Positions 61,424 to 64,000 of a DNA stretch of 64,000 bases are shown here, piece by piece. Origin of the DNA: an uncultured Eubacterium sp. GTDB lineage: Bacteria; Bacillota; Clostridia; Lachnospirales; Lachnospiraceae. The number at the start of each line of letters is the position of its first letter. The first letter of the stretch is position 1. The stretch is from positions 1 through 64,000 of the forward strand of contig CAMWXD010000014.1 in NCBI GenBank assembly GCA_947178105.1. Direction: 5' to 3'. A program made the position numbers and the translations under genes. The notes below the pieces were generated by a model. The model searched no databases. It had not been told where the DNA came from and saw nothing but the letters and a program-made list of their open reading frames with translations.

Positions 61424-61512
61424 GATCTTTTATTGTGGATACAATTTAAAATGTAAGATGTATATCTTCATAGTTTGATTATATAATATCTTATTGGAAA
61501 GGAGGAGTTAAA

Positions 61513-61596
61513 ATGAAGCATAATGTGTTCGTTTTTGCGATTGCCATATTGGAAGGGTTACTCGTAATTATGCGTGATTTAGAAAGGAAATCATAA
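61513..61596 (+). CDS. 27-residue hydrophobic peptide
   Basis: GGAAAGGAGGAG precedes ATG 61513. MKHNVFVFAIAILEGLLVIM, then RDLERKS: one hydrophobic helix with a charged end, the form of type I toxin/holin-like peptides. A G-T-containing hairpin terminator starts 2 nt after the stop. The layout parallels the peptide at 45181. Confidence 0.55.
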   Translation: MKHNVFVFAIAILEGLLVIMRDLERKS

Positions 61597-61597
61597 A

Positions 61598-61629
61598 ACG
61601 GGGTAGGGCAGTTGTCTTATCCCGTTTTT
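61598..61629 (+). terminator. Terminator after 27-residue peptide
   Basis: ACGGGGTAGG (61598-61607) pairs with CTTATCCCGT (61616-61625) using two G-T pairs, then T5. Confidence 0.65.
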
Positions 61630-61656
61630 CATGCATGGAAAGGAGGGTGATGAATT

Positions 61657-61875
61657 ATGGAAATGAAAGATTTGGACAGTTTAAATTGTGCAGTACATAT
61701 TCTAAATGGTATCAAAGATATTATGATATTTTTGGAAAGCAGTATGATAAAAACAGTACCTGTTTCAGTATATATTGTGTTTGAGACTGCATTGGAAAAA
61801 TCGGTATCTTTGTTAGAGAAAGTGGCAGAGGCAATGGATGAGAATTTAACAGAGGCAGGTAATGAAAGCCAATAA
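61657..61875 (+). CDS. Unknown 72-residue helical protein
   Basis: AGGAGGG at 61641, 9 nt from ATG 61657. Two or three helices (SLNCAVHILNGIKDIMIFLE; ETALEKSVSLLEKVAEAMDE). Not recognised. Ends 13 nt before the YqaJ start. Confidence 0.55.
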   Translation: MEMKDLDSLNCAVHILNGIKDIMIFLESSMIKTVPVSVYIVFETALEKSVSLLEKVAEAMDENLTEAGNESQ

Positions 61876-61888
61876 TGGAGGAAATGTT

Positions 61889-62839
61889 ATGTACGAGAAG
61901 ATTTCAACAGTAAACATGGCACGGGAGGAATGGCTCCGGTTAAGGAAAACAGGTCTTGGCGGCTCTGATGCAGGGGCGGTATGCGGTATGAATCCATATA
62001 GCGGTCCAATGAAAGTGTTCCAAGATAAGGCGTGTGAGGAAATAGAAGAGCAGGACAGCGAAGCATTGCGGCAGGGACGCGACTTGGAAGATTATGTGGC
62101 ACAGCGGTTTATGGAAGCGTCTGGACTCAAGGTGCGGCGTTCCAATTATATGTACCGAAGCAAAGAATATCCGTTTATGATCGCAGATGTTGACCGACTG
62201 GTAGTAGGTGAAGATGCCGGGCTGGAATGTAAGACAGTCAGTGCATATAATGCTGATAAGTGGAAGGACGGGAATATTCCTCTTTATTATATTATACAGT
62301 GTTACCATTATATGGCTGTCTTAAATAAGAAGGCATGGTATATAGCAGCAGTTATTCTTGGGCAGGGATTTATATGGAAGAAACTGGTCTGGGATGACAG
62401 CCTGATAGCAGCGGTTGTGAAAATAGAAAAAGATTTTTGGGATCGCTATGTCAGGAATGGGATAATGCCATTACCGGATGGTTCAAAAGTTTGTGACGAA
62501 ATCATTGCCAAGTATTTCAACCGTGCAGAAAAGCAGGGAAGTATGGAGCTTGTTGGATTTGATGAGAAATTAAAGCGCCGGGATGAAATACTTGGCATGA
62601 TTGCGGAACTGGAAACAGAACAAAAGACGATCGAGCAGGAAGTTAAGCTGATTATGAAGGAAAATGAGCTTGCGGTGAGTGGAAAATACCGTGTGTCATG
62701 GAGCAGCGTGGATACTGCAAGATTGGATGCAAAGCGGCTCAGACAGGAAAAGCCGGAGGTTTACCAGGATTATACAAAGGTTTTTAGTTCCAGAAGGTTT
62801 ATTGTAAAAGCGGTTCAGGGAGGTAGGATGGCAGGATGA
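61889..62839 (+). CDS. YqaJ-type viral recombinase / exonuclease, second copy
   Basis: 316 residues from ATG 61889 (GGAGG, 8 nt). Same motifs as the copy at 46479: RKTGLGGSDAGAVCGMNPY, MIADVDRLVVGEDAGLECKT and a matching C-terminus. The two proteins align end to end without large gaps, with many substitutions and visibly higher GC here, so they are diverged homologues rather than a recent duplication. Overlaps the next gene by 4 nt (ATGA). Confidence 0.92.
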   Translation: MYEKISTVNMAREEWLRLRKTGLGGSDAGAVCGMNPYSGPMKVFQDKACEEIEEQDSEALRQGRDLEDYVAQRFMEASGLKVRRSNYMYRSKEYPFMIADVDRLVVGEDAGLECKTVSAYNADKWKDGNIPLYYIIQCYHYMAVLNKKAWYIAAVILGQGFIWKKLVWDDSLIAAVVKIEKDFWDRYVRNGIMPLPDGSKVCDEIIAKYFNRAEKQGSMELVGFDEKLKRRDEILGMIAELETEQKTIEQEVKLIMKENELAVSGKYRVSWSSVDTARLDAKRLRQEKPEVYQDYTKVFSSRRFIVKAVQGGRMAG

Positions 62840-63600
62840 AAAAAGATAAAATAAGGCTGTTGCGTGCAGACGAAATTGAGTGCAGGGCGGCATCGGTGAG
62901 TGAAAAAGGGGCCAGCATTCTGCTGTATAAGGATGCTAGGGCGGACCAGAAGATTCTGGATGAAACATTTGGCATGTTCGGGTGGAAGCGCAGCCATCAG
63001 TGTATAGATGGAAATTTATATTGTACAGTGGAAGTTTTTGATAAGGAAAGCGGATGCTGGGTTGCAAAGCAGGACGTGGGGACTGCTGGATATGCGCAGA
63101 AGGAAAAATCACAGGCTTCCGACAGCTTCAAGCGCGCATGTTTTAACTGGGGGATTGGAAGGGAGTTATATACAGCCCCGTTTATCTGGATACCTGTAGG
63201 GGATATAGAGGTTAAGCAGAAAGACGGTAAGTGGTATTGTAGGGATTATTTTTCCGTATCATCTATCAGTTATAATAATGACAGAGAAATTGTTTCACTT
63301 ACGATTGTCAATAATTCAAAAGGGAAGAAGCCTGTGTTTGTATTTAACTCCATAGCGGAAAAGGATAAGGTGAAACAGCCCGAAAAAGCACAGGAAAAGG
63401 ATGCTTCGGACAAGACAGGTACAGGAATTACGAAACAGCAGATACATACATTTGAGACTGAACTTGAACGCACCGGTGTTGGAATGGACGCGGTAAGGAG
63501 CAGGTACGGGTTTGATGAACCACAGGATATGCCAGAAGAATTATATAACAGGGTAATGCGGGCGCTTGCAAGGACGAAATCTGCAAATCATGTGGCATAA
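62836..63600 (+). CDS. Rad52/Rad22-type annealing protein, second copy
   Basis: 254 residues, equal in length to the copy at 47437 and sharing LLYKDAR, DETFGMFGWKRSHQCIDGNL and KSQASDSFKRACFNWGIGRE. The acidic/Lys linker before the C-terminal tail differs most. Start codon overlaps the YqaJ stop. Together they form the annealing recombination module of the second element. Confidence 0.9.
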   Translation: MKKDKIRLLRADEIECRAASVSEKGASILLYKDARADQKILDETFGMFGWKRSHQCIDGNLYCTVEVFDKESGCWVAKQDVGTAGYAQKEKSQASDSFKRACFNWGIGRELYTAPFIWIPVGDIEVKQKDGKWYCRDYFSVSSISYNNDREIVSLTIVNNSKGKKPVFVFNSIAEKDKVKQPEKAQEKDASDKTGTGITKQQIHTFETELERTGVGMDAVRSRYGFDEPQDMPEELYNRVMRALARTKSANHVA

Positions 63601-63710
63601 TCTGCAATGAGGAATGGGAATCATTTTGCTGGATGGGATAGTATGGGTCTGGTGATAGATGAAACTAAGGATTTTTAATGGGAGGACTGTCCAGCAAACA
63701 GAGAATAAGT

Positions 63711-63746
63711 CCCGGAAACAAATAGAAATGGATATTCGTTTCCGGG
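63711..63746. terminator. Hairpin between convergent genes
   Basis: CCCGGAAAC (63711-63719) pairs with GTTTCCGGG (63738-63746), with an inner AATA/TATT. Lies between the Rad52-type gene and the convergent XRE gene; T tracts are weak. Confidence 0.6.
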
Positions 63747-63759
63747 GCATCCATAGAAT

Positions 63760-64000
63760 TTATTTTCCCATTTCTTCCAGAAAACTTAATAATGCTTTTT
63801 TTTGTCCAGGTGTTAGCTGGCAGATCTTTGCAAGCAGGGGGTCGTCTGGTAATGTTTTTGCTGGGTCATCGAAAAAATCCTTTAATGAAACCCCAAGTGT
63901 TTCACATAAAATAGAGAGGATTTCTACCGTCGGGTTGCGGTTGCCAAGTTCAACGTCCCTCAAATGACTCTGTGATATACCGGCAAGATTTGCAAGCTTA
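63760..64000 (-). CDS. XRE-family regulator (partial, N-terminus outside window)
   Basis: The frame is open to the right edge. Visible: KLANLAGISQSHLRDVELG and NRNPTVEILSILCETLGVSL, an HTH_3 domain, then an acidic linker and LTPGQKKALLSFLEEMGK. Apparently the repressor of the second element. Confidence 0.85.
   Translation of the reverse strand, partial: KLANLAGISQSHLRDVELGNRNPTVEILSILCETLGVSLKDFFDDPAKTLPDDPLLAKICQLTPGQKKALLSFLEEMGK

Noticed and set aside
61862..63600. YqaJ-Rad52 copies considered as a recent duplication within one element
   Set aside because: The two sets differ at many residues and in composition and flanking genes, and an att core lies between them, so two related elements explain them better.

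Overview
The window looks like a chromosome segment of a flagellated, probably spore-forming anaerobic Firmicute of the Lachnospiraceae type. The basis is moderate GC, strong AGGAGG-type ribosome sites, a flagellin with a FliS chaperone, a BofA-like protein, a Gram-positive Tad pilus locus, SleB-type hydrolase and DUF6145/DUF6240-like families. These placements come from reading the proteins; no database search was run.

Region 1 (1-40.3 kb) is core chromosome. It begins inside a Gln-rich repeat protein with a C-terminal P-loop domain, followed by glycogen branching enzyme (glgB). A flagellar cluster follows: a 1,150-residue protein with a FliK-like C-terminus behind a sigma-28-like promoter, a flagellin with a tiny leader ORF, and fliS. 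A DUF2508 gene and bofA are divergent. A good sigma-A promoter at 12.12 kb then opens a Tad pilus operon (12.2-22.3 kb): prepilin peptidase, degenerate CpaE/TadZ-like protein, CpaF ATPase, TadB, TadC, a 58-residue Flp pilin, three TadE-like or pseudopilin-type proteins, a second prepilin peptidase and an FHA protein. Next come a rhomboid protease, a flavodoxin-SCP2 fusion, a soluble histidine kinase, a HIT hydrolase, murG, a degenerate metallo-beta-lactamase-like protein, pgi, a SleB-like hydrolase, an SPFH protein, an ornithine carbamoyltransferase and a run birA-DUF6145-coaX-dusB-hypothetical-greA-lysS.

Region 2 (40.25-61.24 kb) is an integrated element of about 21.0 kb at the 3' end of lysS. 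A 17-bp direct repeat lies in the last lysS codons and again at 61.23 kb, where a second lysS tail is encoded. Inside both ends are three copies of TTGTACCA, probably integrase arm sites. Cargo, left to right: an Rpn-family nuclease with a loose copy of its C-terminal domain, a ribbon-helix-helix/XRE pair, small zinc-ribbon and membrane proteins, a tiny hydrophobic peptide, DUF932, a YqaJ exonuclease, a Rad52-type annealing protein, DUF5688, several unknowns, a rolling-circle-type initiator, ParB, a 463-residue unknown, a DEVH helicase, excisionase, a Tn916-type integrase, a second Rpn and a decayed MntA-HepT toxin-antitoxin pair. No type IV secretion, capsid or terminase gene is seen.

Region 3 (61.24-64 kb) looks like the left end of a second element in tandem at the same site. 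It has its own paired repeats (ACGCCCAA), a strong terminator, another tiny hydrophobic peptide and diverged copies of YqaJ and Rad52, and ends in an XRE repressor cut by the window edge. No rRNA, tRNA, CRISPR array or insertion sequence was recognised.
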